From Altererythrobacter sp. C41 (GTDB lineage: Bacteria > Pseudomonadota > Alphaproteobacteria > Sphingomonadales > Sphingomonadaceae): a stretch of DNA of 64,000 nucleotides. Below are positions 33,194 through 42,098 of this stretch, one piece after another. Under the pieces are notes generated by a model, which was given only the letters and a program-made list of their open reading frames with translations, made no database searches and was not told where the DNA came from. Every line of letters starts with the position of its first letter. Positions within the stretch are counted from its first letter, which is position 1. The position numbers and the translations under genes are program-made. The DNA lies in the NCBI RefSeq assembly GCF_016803135.1, contig NZ_JAEVFE010000002.1, positions 434,001-498,000 of the forward strand. The letters run 5' to 3'.

Positions 33194-36100
33194 GATGCGG
33201 GCGCCCCGGGACTATTTGCAACCGGCGTGCCGGGCCACTGCTCACCGCCACCTTCAGGCTCTACGATCGTCCCCGGCCAATCAGCGCCCTCAGATGCTGG
33301 TGCGCCGGTCAGAATTTGCGCCTTCGCGTTGTCGCGGGCCTCGCGGAACACCTTATCAACCGCTTTACGCTTGGCGTCATCGTCCATGGACTGCCACGAT
33401 GGCGACGCAACCAATTCCATCACACCGGAATGGGCGGCTGGTCCAGAAAGGGCCTGCAGTCTGTCGTATTGCTCGGGCGTCCATTCGTTCTTCACGCCGT
33501 CGACGGTGTAGTAGCGCGACGGAGGACCGTTGCGTGCGTCGATCGCGAGCATTTCCTGATTGACCGGATCGTTCCGTTCCGTGGACTGCCAGATCGGCGA
33601 AAGCCAATCCGGCCCCACGCCGCCTTCATTCGTGATCGGGCTGCCCCAGATGTCTCGACGCGGCAGGAGCTTAGCGGACAAGCCGGGAATGCGGGCCTGT
33701 AGCTCCTCGCCGAAGGTATCGCGCTCGCGCGCCACGGGATCGATGGTGCGTGCCGTCTGGAACGAGAGGTTCGGCACTGCAAAGGATGCGCCCAGCCGGC
33801 GCAGGTACGAGCCCATATAGCGCTGAGGATCGGACAGGGCGTTCGTGAAGTCGGAGATCCCCGAAAGCCAGACCTTATCACCGAGCGAAGACATGATCGA
33901 AGCGACCAGCAGTCCGGAATAGTTCTCGAGCTGGCGGTCGGTCATGCCCTCGGCTTTGGTTGCCAGGTCCGCTGCAACGCTGATCGTTGTGGAGAACGGA
34001 TCGAGGCGCGCATAGCTGATCCACTTGTCGCCCACCTTCACGCTGTACGGTTGCCAGCCATTCGCGCGCAGATAGCGGTTCTTCGCCGGGTCGGACGGAG
34101 CAGAACCAGTGATAAGACCGTTCTTTGCAGCCTCGAACATGGTGTAGGCGAAACCGGTGCCGAGCAGCGCACGGGCCATCGCCATATCGCGGCGCGCACC
34201 ACCGGCCTTGAAGTCGGCGCGCCACTCCTTGAGAATCGGTGCGGCTGGCGAACGCTCGGCGGCGAACTTGAGCAGGTTCGTGGGTGTGCGGATGAACGTG
34301 ATGATCGGCCGAAACTCGGGGTGATCGCGCACCATTCGGGAGATGTTCTGCGACACACCACTGAGCGGACGCTGGAACGTCATGTAGCGGGCGAAGTCGA
34401 GCGCCTGTAGCTCCATATCCTCGGTGGGGTTCGCGGAAAGCTGCGCGATACGGTCGCGAAGCGCCTGTCCCTTCAGCCCCTCCTTGTGGGCATTGCGATA
34501 GGCGAGGGCGTTAAGCTCTGCCCGGCGACTCATTCCCTTGAACAGTTCGTCGGCTGAATTGAGCAGGCGGCCGGGTACACGGATGACCTCACCCTTGAGG
34601 CCAGAGATAGCGCGCATGTCGTGGCCAGCGATCTTCGAGAACGTGTCCGAGGTCTCACCGGTTTTCAGTGCTTGCGCCGCAAACCGAGCACCTTCTTTCG
34701 TCCCTTGTACCAGCCCGAACAGGCGCGCTCCAACCTCCCCGGCCATCACGCGGTCGATTTCCTCCCGCGCTGCTGCACGTCGGGCGCCGCCGATGGCTGA
34801 CGCAACGACATTCTCGGGAAGCTGCCCGAGCGCTGTCAGGGTGTTGCCGATCGCATTGACGACATGCGTTTGCGGCCCGGACAGAATTTGATTGATGAAC
34901 AGTTCGGCCAGCTTGTCGCGGAAGCGGGGATCATTGACCTTCCGGGCAACGGTGTTGAACCGGCCCGGGCCGTCCTCGACAGCATCGAGCAACATGTCGG
35001 CGGCATTCTTGATGTGCTTTTCGCCACCACCGAGGTCCGCCATTGACGATAGGACTTCGCCCGGCACAGCGCGGCTATTCGCCAGCATGCGGAATTGCTG
35101 CAGTGTGCGTCCGGCTTCCGCCGTCATTCCCGCCACCTGCTCCTGGATAGCAGCGTGACGGGTCAGAGCACGCTTGAAAGCAGCGGCTTCCGCATCACCG
35201 GGGCGTTCGAGCCGCTGGATACGACGGGCGAAATTGACGAGTTCATTGCCCGACTTCGCGAGGATCTGACGCGCTGCAAGAGCCTCTTCCGCATTGAACG
35301 CATCACCTTTGCGGCGGGAAAGAAGCTGATCGGCGGTCATCCCCATTTCGGACGCCAGCCGCTCGGTCTCGGCCTGGGTGATGCGCCCACGGGTAGCGGC
35401 ATCGAAGCCACCGAGCATATCGCTGGAGGTCTTCAGCGCTCGACGAATGTCCTGCGGCGTATCGAGCTTTGTAACGTCGATGTTGCCCACGCGCTGGATC
35501 GCTTCATCCGACCATTCTTCATGAGGTTGCACCACAGGAAGCGCCTGTTCAGGAGCGTTGGGTAACACGTCTTGCGGTTGAACAGTCTCAGCAGCGGCCG
35601 TGCGCTGCGCGTCGTCGAGCGGATCAGCGAGCCGCGTTGGGCGCACCGGCTGTAAGTCTATGTAATCCCGCTGACGAACGGGAGCGGATAGGGAAGGGTC
35701 CGGCGCTGCATCCATTGCCATGGCCCGCTCATCGATGACGCGGCCGGGCCAATCGCCCACATCGCCAGCCGTCTCAGCAGCAGCAATCACCGTCGGGGAA
35801 GTCTCACGACCGAGACGGCCACGCACAGCGCTCGCAGCGCGACCGAGCAGCGGCGCAGCAGCTTCGAGGGCCTTGCCGCCCGCCGCATTGATGATTGCCC
35901 CCGCTGGTGCTCCTATGGCTGCTCCAGTGAGGCGCTGCGGCATGGTGCCATCGGTCCCCATGAAGCCCTCAGTGCCACCATAGACTGCACCCACGCGGGC
36001 AAGCTGGGGCACAGTGCGAGCGCCCTGACCGTAGGGGATGAGAAAGCCCGAGGTGAGAGCACCGCCGATTTCGCCAACAAGTGAAGCGGTCGGGTGCGCG

Positions 36101-37128
36101 TTCTCATCACCCCGGAGGATCGCTGCATTCTGATACTCGTTGTTCGCCCAGATATCGGCGAGGCGTCGATCGCTGTTCCAGATGTTCTCGCGGCCTTCGG
36201 TGCCACCAAGCGTATCAGCCACCGCGCCCAGCTCGCCCAGAGCGCCAGCCACGAAGCCTTCCCCGTAACCACGCACACCCGCTCCGATCGCACCGTCGCC
36301 GAGTTCCTGCGTAGCGAGCGGAGTTTCGCTGTATCGAGCCGCCACAGTGTAGGGCAGCCCTTTGGCCTTCCGCTCGTCGCGATCCTCAACCCATGATGCG
36401 AGATATTCGGGATCGAGGCTCAGCCCCTGCGATTCCGCGAAGGCCGCAATCTCGGCAGCGGGCGCACTTTCGAGCAGCTGGAGATATTGCTTTTCGGCTT
36501 CCGGTCGCATCCCCTGAAACGGCGTGGGTGTATCCCAGAACTGCGCGACCGTCTGCCGAGGCGCAATGCCCTTGCGGAAATCCGCCGGGTTCTGCGCCAT
36601 CGTGTCATTCATCGGGCCGAGCTGGTTCACACGCGCCAGCCGTTCGGCCTGCATGTAATCGAACCGGCGGCCGGGATCGCTCTCCAAGTAGTCAGGCGCG
36701 GCAAGCGCGTTGCCCGACCGGATCGAACCAAGGCCCGCGTCCCTGCCATCGAGCGAGACAGGACCGACAGGGCGGCCCCAAGACATACCCGCAACATCAT
36801 CAAGGCGCGCCGTGCGGGCATCAGAGATCTGGCCTTGGAGGTAGTCGCGTGATGCTTGACCGATCGACACCGCGTTGCCCTGCCGGTCGAAGCCCGGTTG
36901 ATTGAGTTCAGGTGCATCAACGCCCCACAGGCGCACACGCAAATCGCCCGAGCGGATCGTGTCGCCATCGGTCGCTGTCGCGCTATCCAGCGGTGCAGGC
37001 GTGCGGGGGCGTGCACCGAAGATCGTGCGACGGCGGCGCGGAGAAGCTGTTGGGGTGGGCGCTACGACCGTGCCGGACCACCTCGACTCGGGGGCATCGA
37101 CCACGCGACCCGGCCACGGTTCGCTCAT
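33190..37128 (-). CDS. 1312-aa ejection/internal-virion-type protein with N-terminal SNase-like domain
   Basis: Residues about 48-130 resemble a staphylococcal-nuclease domain: D-G-D-T-I-R (54-59), R-L-W-G-V-D-A-P-E (66-74) and a later W-G-R-P. A Gly/Ala-rich, membrane-prone stretch (about 270-430) follows, then a long helical body with M-T-F-Q-R-P-L-S-G and M-A-R-A-L-L-G-T-G-F-A-Y-T-M-F. This is the general layout of the large internal proteins that podovirus-like phages eject with their DNA. The repeated W-P-G-R/T-x-V motif occurs at the start, near 455 and at the end. It overlaps both neighbours by 4 bp. Virion location is inferred. Confidence 0.7.
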   Translation of the reverse strand: MSEPWPGRVVDAPESRWSGTVVAPTPTASPRRRRTIFGARPRTPAPLDSATATDGDTIRSGDLRVRLWGVDAPELNQPGFDRQGNAVSIGQASRDYLQGQISDARTARLDDVAGMSWGRPVGPVSLDGRDAGLGSIRSGNALAAPDYLESDPGRRFDYMQAERLARVNQLGPMNDTMAQNPADFRKGIAPRQTVAQFWDTPTPFQGMRPEAEKQYLQLLESAPAAEIAAFAESQGLSLDPEYLASWVEDRDERKAKGLPYTVAARYSETPLATQELGDGAIGAGVRGYGEGFVAGALGELGAVADTLGGTEGRENIWNSDRRLADIWANNEYQNAAILRGDENAHPTASLVGEIGGALTSGFLIPYGQGARTVPQLARVGAVYGGTEGFMGTDGTMPQRLTGAAIGAPAGAIINAAGGKALEAAAPLLGRAASAVRGRLGRETSPTVIAAAETAGDVGDWPGRVIDERAMAMDAAPDPSLSAPVRQRDYIDLQPVRPTRLADPLDDAQRTAAAETVQPQDVLPNAPEQALPVVQPHEEWSDEAIQRVGNIDVTKLDTPQDIRRALKTSSDMLGGFDAATRGRITQAETERLASEMGMTADQLLSRRKGDAFNAEEALAARQILAKSGNELVNFARRIQRLERPGDAEAAAFKRALTRHAAIQEQVAGMTAEAGRTLQQFRMLANSRAVPGEVLSSMADLGGGEKHIKNAADMLLDAVEDGPGRFNTVARKVNDPRFRDKLAELFINQILSGPQTHVVNAIGNTLTALGQLPENVVASAIGGARRAAAREEIDRVMAGEVGARLFGLVQGTKEGARFAAQALKTGETSDTFSKIAGHDMRAISGLKGEVIRVPGRLLNSADELFKGMSRRAELNALAYRNAHKEGLKGQALRDRIAQLSANPTEDMELQALDFARYMTFQRPLSGVSQNISRMVRDHPEFRPIITFIRTPTNLLKFAAERSPAAPILKEWRADFKAGGARRDMAMARALLGTGFAYTMFEAAKNGLITGSAPSDPAKNRYLRANGWQPYSVKVGDKWISYARLDPFSTTISVAADLATKAEGMTDRQLENYSGLLVASIMSSLGDKVWLSGISDFTNALSDPQRYMGSYLRRLGASFAVPNLSFQTARTIDPVARERDTFGEELQARIPGLSAKLLPRRDIWGSPITNEGGVGPDWLSPIWQSTERNDPVNQEMLAIDARNGPPSRYYTVDGVKNEWTPEQYDRLQALSGPAAHSGVMELVASPSWQSMDDDAKRKAVDKVFREARDNAKAQILTGAPASEGADWPGTIVEPEGGGEQWPGTPVANSPGAPAS

Positions 37129-38156
37129 CGTTCGCGCACCACCCCATCGGGGCCACGATACCGCGTCCCCTTGGGAAGCCTCTCAGCCTCCGCAGGAGTC
37201 TTGACCGTCACCACCGAATTAGAACTCGCCTTCCTTCGCGACCGGGGCGGGGCCGGATTGGCATTGCGGTAATCGACCATGCCTCGGCGATTGGTCTGAC
37301 GTAGCTGTTCGAGACCCACACGGAAGCCATTGCGGATGCGCTCAAGCTCGGCATCGTTGCCGGTTCGGTGATCGTCCAACTGCACATCGCGCTCGTAAGC
37401 CGATGGCCCAGCGGAGCGGAGAACATAGTCCTCGACGGCCTTGAAATACTCCTCGCTGCCCGGCTCAAGGCCAAGCTCATCGGCATAGGTCTGGAAGTCC
37501 TCGGCACCATCGTAGATGATGCGCGACTGCCCGGTGGCCGGATCGAACTGCACCCGATCCCGACCGCTGGAGAACGGGGCTGCCGCCCGAAGGTCCGCCT
37601 CCTGGTTGCGAGCGTAGTCGTTATACTGCCAGCCGAGGACTTGCGCCGCAGCCTCGCGCTGGCGCTGAGCCTGCTCGTTGCGCGCGGCGGTGAGGTTCTG
37701 AACCGCATACGGTCGGTAGCCGCTGTTCATCGCCAGAGCATCGCCCACAGCGGCAAGCGCGTATTGCCACGCCTTCGGCTTGCGCTGATCGCCCCTGAGG
37801 ACTTCAAGCGCCCGTTCGTAGTCGAACGGCTGGCGCATCGAACCGCCGAGCGGGCCAGTGCTCGGTGCCGGGTTGTCCATTCCGAAGTTGCCGGCGTTTT
37901 GTGACGGCTGTGCACTCGGCTGCGCCATGGCCGACGCACCATCGGGCGCGGTGGCCTGGCTGCCATCGAGATTCCACGTTCCACCACCGAAACCGCTAAT
38001 CGGACCTGGGACTACCGGCTGGCCGTCCTGCCCTTTAGGCAACTCAAGGTATTTGCTGGGGCTCTTCCTCCTGGAGCCGAAAAGGCCAGGCTTGGCCCTG
38101 CGAAAGGGCGCTGCAAGCATGGGATCGGGTTGGGCACTCTGCGCTAACTGGTACAT
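37125..38156 (-). CDS. ejection/internal-virion-type protein
   Basis: 343 residues. A disordered Pro/Gln/Gly-rich first third is followed by a helical middle (A-L-A-A-V-G-D-A-L-A-M-N-S-G, then N-E-Q-A-Q-R-Q-R-E-A-A-A-Q), as in small ejection proteins of phages. The start ATG overlaps the stop of the previous gene (TAATG), and its own stop overlaps the 1312-aa gene by 4 bp, so all three are made in fixed ratio. Family assignment is tentative. Confidence 0.6.
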   Translation of the reverse strand: MYQLAQSAQPDPMLAAPFRRAKPGLFGSRRKSPSKYLELPKGQDGQPVVPGPISGFGGGTWNLDGSQATAPDGASAMAQPSAQPSQNAGNFGMDNPAPSTGPLGGSMRQPFDYERALEVLRGDQRKPKAWQYALAAVGDALAMNSGYRPYAVQNLTAARNEQAQRQREAAAQVLGWQYNDYARNQEADLRAAAPFSSGRDRVQFDPATGQSRIIYDGAEDFQTYADELGLEPGSEEYFKAVEDYVLRSAGPSAYERDVQLDDHRTGNDAELERIRNGFRVGLEQLRQTNRRGMVDYRNANPAPPRSRRKASSNSVVTVKTPAEAERLPKGTRYRGPDGVVRER

Positions 38157-38593
38157 TATTCCCCCTTGTCGAGCATCGCGGCTCGCAGATGTTTGGAAAG
38201 CTCGACAGCGGTGGGCGTGGAATGCTCCGCTATGCTGAGCAGAAATTGATCGGCGCATTCCTCGCCGTCGTCGGCAAGGAGCGAGATTAGGGCGAGCGAT
38301 TCAGCAGCGAGACTTTCGCGCAGGTCGACCTCATCCTCAGTTGCAAGATCACCCACGATAGCCAGGATCGAGAGCAAGCGCCCCTGATCGTCCCGCATCC
38401 CATGAGCCGCAGCCAGCCGAGCGAAAACCGCCGCGTCCATCGCGGCAAGCACGTCGCAATGTTCGACGGCGTGCGCAATTCCTCGCTCCGCGATTGTCCG
38501 CTGTGCCTCGATGTCTCCCGCTGCAGCAGCCGAGAGATAGCGGAACGGATTGAAGCTGCCGGAGCGCTCACCTGTGTTTGCACGCGTGGTCAT
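38156..38593 (-). CDS. uncharacterised helical virion-operon protein
   Basis: 145 residues, acidic and nearly all helical with a repeated Ala/Leu pattern like Sel1- or TPR-type helical pairs (Y-L-S-A-A-A-A-G-D-I-E-A-Q-R-T-I-A). Coupled by overlap at both ends (ATGA to the 32-aa gene, TAATG to the next). Its place between tailspike and ejection-type proteins suggests a virion or assembly role. Not recognised by family. Confidence 0.6.
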   Translation of the reverse strand: MTTRANTGERSGSFNPFRYLSAAAAGDIEAQRTIAERGIAHAVEHCDVLAAMDAAVFARLAAAHGMRDDQGRLLSILAIVGDLATEDEVDLRESLAAESLALISLLADDGEECADQFLLSIAEHSTPTAVELSKHLRAAMLDKGE

Positions 38594-38688
38594 CTGCACC
38601 GCCTCCACACGTAGAAGGCAGTTGACGCGCTGCTGAGGACCGAAAGGGCCAGCATGGCTATGAGGGTGATGGAGCGGCGATCCGTCAC
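38590..38688 (-). CDS. 32-residue single-span membrane peptide
   Basis: From a GTG at 38688 that overlaps the tailspike stop (GTGA) to a TGA that overlaps the next ATG (ATGA). The peptide is one hydrophobic helix (I-T-L-I-A-M-L-A-L-S-V-L-S-S-A) with R-R at the N-side and R-R-x-R at the C-end. Perfect coupling on both sides argues that it is real. It could be a small holin/spanin-like or virion membrane peptide; no enzyme for lysis is seen nearby. Confidence 0.55.
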   Translation of the reverse strand: MTDRRSITLIAMLALSVLSSASTAFYVWRRCR

Positions 38689-40916
38689 CGCTTCTTCCCC
38701 TCGTAGTAGAAGGTGCCAGCGGCTAGCGTGACTTCCGCCCCCGTCTCGTTCTGTATTCGGATGCCAACGCTATCGGCAGCACGAACTGCCGCAGTAACCG
38801 TCAGGTTCTGGAGGTTCTGGCTATAGCAAAGGGCCGTTACAAAATCGCCGAGGACTGCGCCAGTGAGGGTAGCGATGACATTCGCACCCGCGCCATCGGC
38901 CAAGGTGATTCCTCCGTAGGCATGAGAACCCGACAGACTACCCGGAACGTCCTCAGGTGTCGGCGCGACAGGTTTAATCGAAGCGGTGACAGCGCCATCG
39001 TTCGCATAGGCGCCCATGTTCTTTGCTGCGACAGCAGCCATAGCAATATCGTAGGTGCCGGAGGAAGCGTCGAACCGAACGCGAATGCTGCTGCTTGCGT
39101 AATTCGCTACGAACGCGACGTTCACCAACGCCCACTTGCCCGCCAGCACCTTCGCCACATTGGATGATCCCCAAGAGCGAATAATGTTGGTTGCGGTGCT
39201 GTCGTAAGCTTGAAACGAAAGGTTTCCTGCAACTACTTCTTCGGCGCGCATAAGTATGTTGAGGCTAACGAGGTCACCAACTGCAACCGACACAGGAACG
39301 GTGATGAATGAACCTTCGGGGGCGGCGAAGCGAGGACCGTAAGGGGTCGCCACTTCTGAATAAACGGATGGTGCCCAGACGTGGGTGTGGTCACCGTCAT
39401 CATCCGTAAGCCCGAACCAGTCGGAAATGACGATTTCCGCCGACTTGGAAGGGATGGTGCGGATGCTGTAGGCCCGCTGCTGGCGACATAGAATGTCAGA
39501 CCCATAGGCCAGCGTGCAGGGCGAGTTGTCGAACATGACCGGGAAGTTGTCCCGCATCACCAGTTTGCCGTAGGACGAACACCCCTCGATCAGGAGGTAG
39601 TCCGTAGCGGTGATCGCCTGCGTGTAATTGGGGCCGATCTCACACACCCACGGTGCGTTGGCGCGGAAGCGGTAAACGTAATCTCCCGTGTTCGCCTCGA
39701 AATAATTGCCCCTGCTGGAGAACGTAGGGCTGGATCCGGTCATCGCGAAGATATCGAGACTGATCGCGTTGGGTTGCCCTTCCAGCATATTCCCATCGAT
39801 GGTCACCGGGCCGTCAAAGCAGCCACGAATAACACCCTCGCCACCTGTCCCACCCGCATTCTGTTCGCATTCGTTACCCACAAAGCGGAAGCCAAACACA
39901 CGGCCCTTCGCGTGGACCGCGCTCGCGTTGCGGGTGAACACGCAGCCCTCGATGTTCATGGTCCCGGCTGTCACCGAGATATCCGTGTTCTCGATTGTAA
40001 TCGCGTCCTTCAAGCCGATAAAGGCGCACGAACGAATGCCGATTCCCCGGTCAGGCCCATTCGTGCGCGAGGTGAAGGCAATGCCATCAATCTCGCGAAG
40101 GTCGTTCGTGATATCTGCGGGCTTGAAGCCGAGGTGTTCGACTGTCCACGTATCTGCGGGATTGTCGCCAGCGATCCGCGAGTTACCCAGGTCCATGATC
40201 CGGGTGAGGCCCGTGGCCCCCGTCAGCCAACCAAGCTTCCCGCCCCCACGATCATACGTGGCACCAAAATCGCCGTAAATGCGTGTGCCGGGTTGCTCAA
40301 ATATGATCGGGTCGGTGATTTCTACGTCGGCGTTCCAGGTGGGAATGTAGCCAGAACTTAGGCGGTCAGCGTCAAGTGACGCCGCCATTGCCTGAAGACC
40401 CGTGGTATTCAGAAGCGCAATTTTCGAAGCGCGAACACCCGCTACCGTGCCGCCCTGCGGCATCCCCACCAGCGCCGCACCCTTACCGGTATCGGTAGAG
40501 GCGAGGTCGGCAGTGGGCACCTTGGTGGCGAGGTTGGTGTCAACATAAGTGGTATCAGCCTTCGCCGCGAGCGTATCGTCCAGTCCGTCAATCGCGGTCG
40601 TGGGGAGGTCGCCCGAGAGGTTGCCCAGCACGTAGTTATCGCCGAACCCGATGATCGGAGGGCGTGCTAGTTCGCCGCTGCTATCGGTGATCTGGAGGAT
40701 ATGTCCGGTCGCCGCGTTCCAGTAGAACTCGGCCATGCCGGTATCCGAACTGGCCTCGGCATAGTTGACGATATTACCGCTGGCATCCGTGAACCGCGTG
40801 CCGCTGCGGTCGCGGTAAATGTCCACCGATGCGCCGGTTTCATCGACCACCTGCACACGATACCCGAACAGCACGTCACCGCGCAGATTGGTCAGCGTCT
40901 CATAGAACTTGTTCAT
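38685..40916 (-). CDS. phage tailspike with beta-helix
   Basis: 743 residues. The first 70 or so resemble a head/tail-binding adaptor (V-L-F-G-Y-R-V-Q-V-V-D-E-T-G). A coiled linker follows, then a right-handed parallel beta-helix (about 200-480) marked by short repeating strands such as I-R-S-C-A-F-I-G-L, M-N-I-E-G-C-V-F-T and V-T-I-D-G-N-M-L, and a beta-rich C-terminal trimer region. It should bind or cut a cell-surface polysaccharide; the sugar is unknown. I chose the ATG at 40916. It is first in the leftward virion operon. Confidence 0.8.
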   Translation of the reverse strand: MNKFYETLTNLRGDVLFGYRVQVVDETGASVDIYRDRSGTRFTDASGNIVNYAEASSDTGMAEFYWNAATGHILQITDSSGELARPPIIGFGDNYVLGNLSGDLPTTAIDGLDDTLAAKADTTYVDTNLATKVPTADLASTDTGKGAALVGMPQGGTVAGVRASKIALLNTTGLQAMAASLDADRLSSGYIPTWNADVEITDPIIFEQPGTRIYGDFGATYDRGGGKLGWLTGATGLTRIMDLGNSRIAGDNPADTWTVEHLGFKPADITNDLREIDGIAFTSRTNGPDRGIGIRSCAFIGLKDAITIENTDISVTAGTMNIEGCVFTRNASAVHAKGRVFGFRFVGNECEQNAGGTGGEGVIRGCFDGPVTIDGNMLEGQPNAISLDIFAMTGSSPTFSSRGNYFEANTGDYVYRFRANAPWVCEIGPNYTQAITATDYLLIEGCSSYGKLVMRDNFPVMFDNSPCTLAYGSDILCRQQRAYSIRTIPSKSAEIVISDWFGLTDDDGDHTHVWAPSVYSEVATPYGPRFAAPEGSFITVPVSVAVGDLVSLNILMRAEEVVAGNLSFQAYDSTATNIIRSWGSSNVAKVLAGKWALVNVAFVANYASSSIRVRFDASSGTYDIAMAAVAAKNMGAYANDGAVTASIKPVAPTPEDVPGSLSGSHAYGGITLADGAGANVIATLTGAVLGDFVTALCYSQNLQNLTVTAAVRAADSVGIRIQNETGAEVTLAAGTFYYEGKKR

Positions 40917-40919
40917 AGC

Positions 40920-40947
40920 AGCCCCCGATGTTCGTGAGCATCGGGGA
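40920..40947 (-). promoter_or_regulatory. hairpin abutting the tailspike start
   Basis: CCCCGATG pairs with CATCGGGG over an 8-nt loop. The 3' arm ends 6 nt before the tailspike ATG and contains its only G-rich ribosome-binding candidate. It may end the upstream small-gene transcript or limit translation of tailspike. Confidence 0.45.
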
Positions 40948-40970
40948 CATCGGTGCAAATGAAGCGCGGC

Positions 40971-41105
40971 TCATTGGAGCCCCACCTTCTCGCGCACTAC
41001 GGCGCGCAGGTACTCAGACACTGAGCAGCCCGCCTTCTCGGCGCGCCGAGCCAACTCCGCCACTACAGCGGAATTGGCCCGAAAACTTAGGTGAACGTCC
41101 TGCAT
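40971..41105 (-). CDS. ribbon-helix-helix regulator, 44 residues
   Basis: M-Q-D-V-H-L-S-F-R-A-N forms the DNA-binding strand and V-V-A-E-L-A-R-R-A-E-K-A-G-C-S-V-S-E-Y-L-R-A-V-V-R the two helices of a ribbon-helix-helix fold (Arc/CopG/HicB-antitoxin type). Such proteins bind DNA as dimers. It lies just upstream of the tailspike gene on the same strand, so it may control the late operon. No toxin partner is adjacent. Confidence 0.7.
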   Translation of the reverse strand: MQDVHLSFRANSAVVAELARRAEKAGCSVSEYLRAVVREKVGLQ

Positions 41106-41308
41106 CACTTACACCTCTGTCATCCCGACGATGTGTGATGCGTCCGTAGCACATGTTCCTGCAAAAGTCAATGAATGTTTGGTGTTCTACCCCGATTTGA
41201 TCCTTATATGTTCGTAAGCTGGGGACCGCGTTTCCTCAGAGATGAGCCTGCGGTAGATTGTGGCCAGGGAGACACCGACGACGCACGTTGTGGCGCAGGA
41301 GGAGGCTC

Positions 41309-41674
41309 GTGAACATCGTCGATCGACAGACATTTCTCTTGCTGCCTGCCGGCACGGTCTACGCGAAAGGCACGGACGCACAGGCTGGAGGGCTTGGCGC
41401 AGTCTGCATCAAGGGCGAGACGGTTGGGACAGACTGGTATGAGCAGCGACTGATCGGCGAGTTTACTGAGGTGGACAGCGAAGAAAGTCGCATCGAGGCC
41501 ATGGTCGCCATGCGACGCGGCGAGAGCAGGACGCTCGACTTCGAAACCCCACGTCGGGACGGCCTGTTTAAGGCCGATCAGCTATTCGCGGCGACGCGCG
41601 TAAGGGGCGCGGCGAAGATCGACGCGATCCGCAAGCATGATATCGAGGCACAGGCGGCTGTCTCAAGCGGTTGA
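41309..41674 (+). CDS. uncharacterised element protein
   Basis: 121 residues from the GTG at 41309, which has GGAGGAGG 4 nt upstream, a stronger choice than any upstream ATG. It has a short beta N-terminal part and an acidic helical middle (E-V-D-S-E-E-S-R-I-E-A-M-V-A-M-R-R). No family known to me. It is divergent from the ribbon-helix-helix gene. Confidence 0.6.
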   Translation: MNIVDRQTFLLLPAGTVYAKGTDAQAGGLGAVCIKGETVGTDWYEQRLIGEFTEVDSEESRIEAMVAMRRGESRTLDFETPRRDGLFKADQLFAATRVRGAAKIDAIRKHDIEAQAAVSSG

Positions 41675-41792
41675 AGTTGCGCTGCGGCGTGTAACGATGG
41701 ACATGTCTGGTTGATCCCAAGAAGATAGTCCGGCAAGCTCGCGTTGCTCCGACCAATAGCGGGGCAGCTCTAAATCAGAATGGGAGAGTCGC

Positions 41793-42014
41793 ATGAAGAA
41801 AGTTCTGTTCGCCACGTCATCAGTCATTCTGGCCCTCGCGCCGTTTGGCGTTTCGGCGATGCCTTTCACATCTCCGCCAGCCCCGAGCCAAATGAGCAGC
41901 ACAGCTTATGCAAGCGACGGCACTTATTGTGACCCCTATGGCCATTGCTGCCCTGAGTGGTTGGTCGATAGCGCAGGCTACTGCATGGACGCGCCCATTG
42001 GAGTGCGCCCCTAA
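41793..42014 (+). CDS. small secreted Cys-containing protein
   Basis: 73 residues. Signal peptide M-K-K-V-L-F-A-T-S-S-V-I-L-A-L-A-P-F-G-V-S-A, then a mature part of about 50 residues with four cysteines (Y-C-D-P-Y-G-H-C-C-P-E-W and Y-C-M-D), probably a disulfide-held loop. GGGAGAG precedes the start. Function unknown; such periplasmic mini-proteins occur as lysogenic-conversion genes. Confidence 0.6.
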   Translation: MKKVLFATSSVILALAPFGVSAMPFTSPPAPSQMSSTAYASDGTYCDPYGHCCPEWLVDSAGYCMDAPIGVRP

Positions 42015-42098
42015 AAGGCTGCCGTGCAACGCTGTGCCGTAGGCGGTGGTCGCATCGCAAAGTAACGGGCGGGGCCGAAGCCCCGCCCGTCAGATTGA

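Noticed and set aside
40971-41674. Toxin-antitoxin pair made of the ribbon-helix-helix protein and the gene at 41309
   Set aside because: The two are divergent, 204 bp apart, and the 121-aa protein shows no toxin motif.
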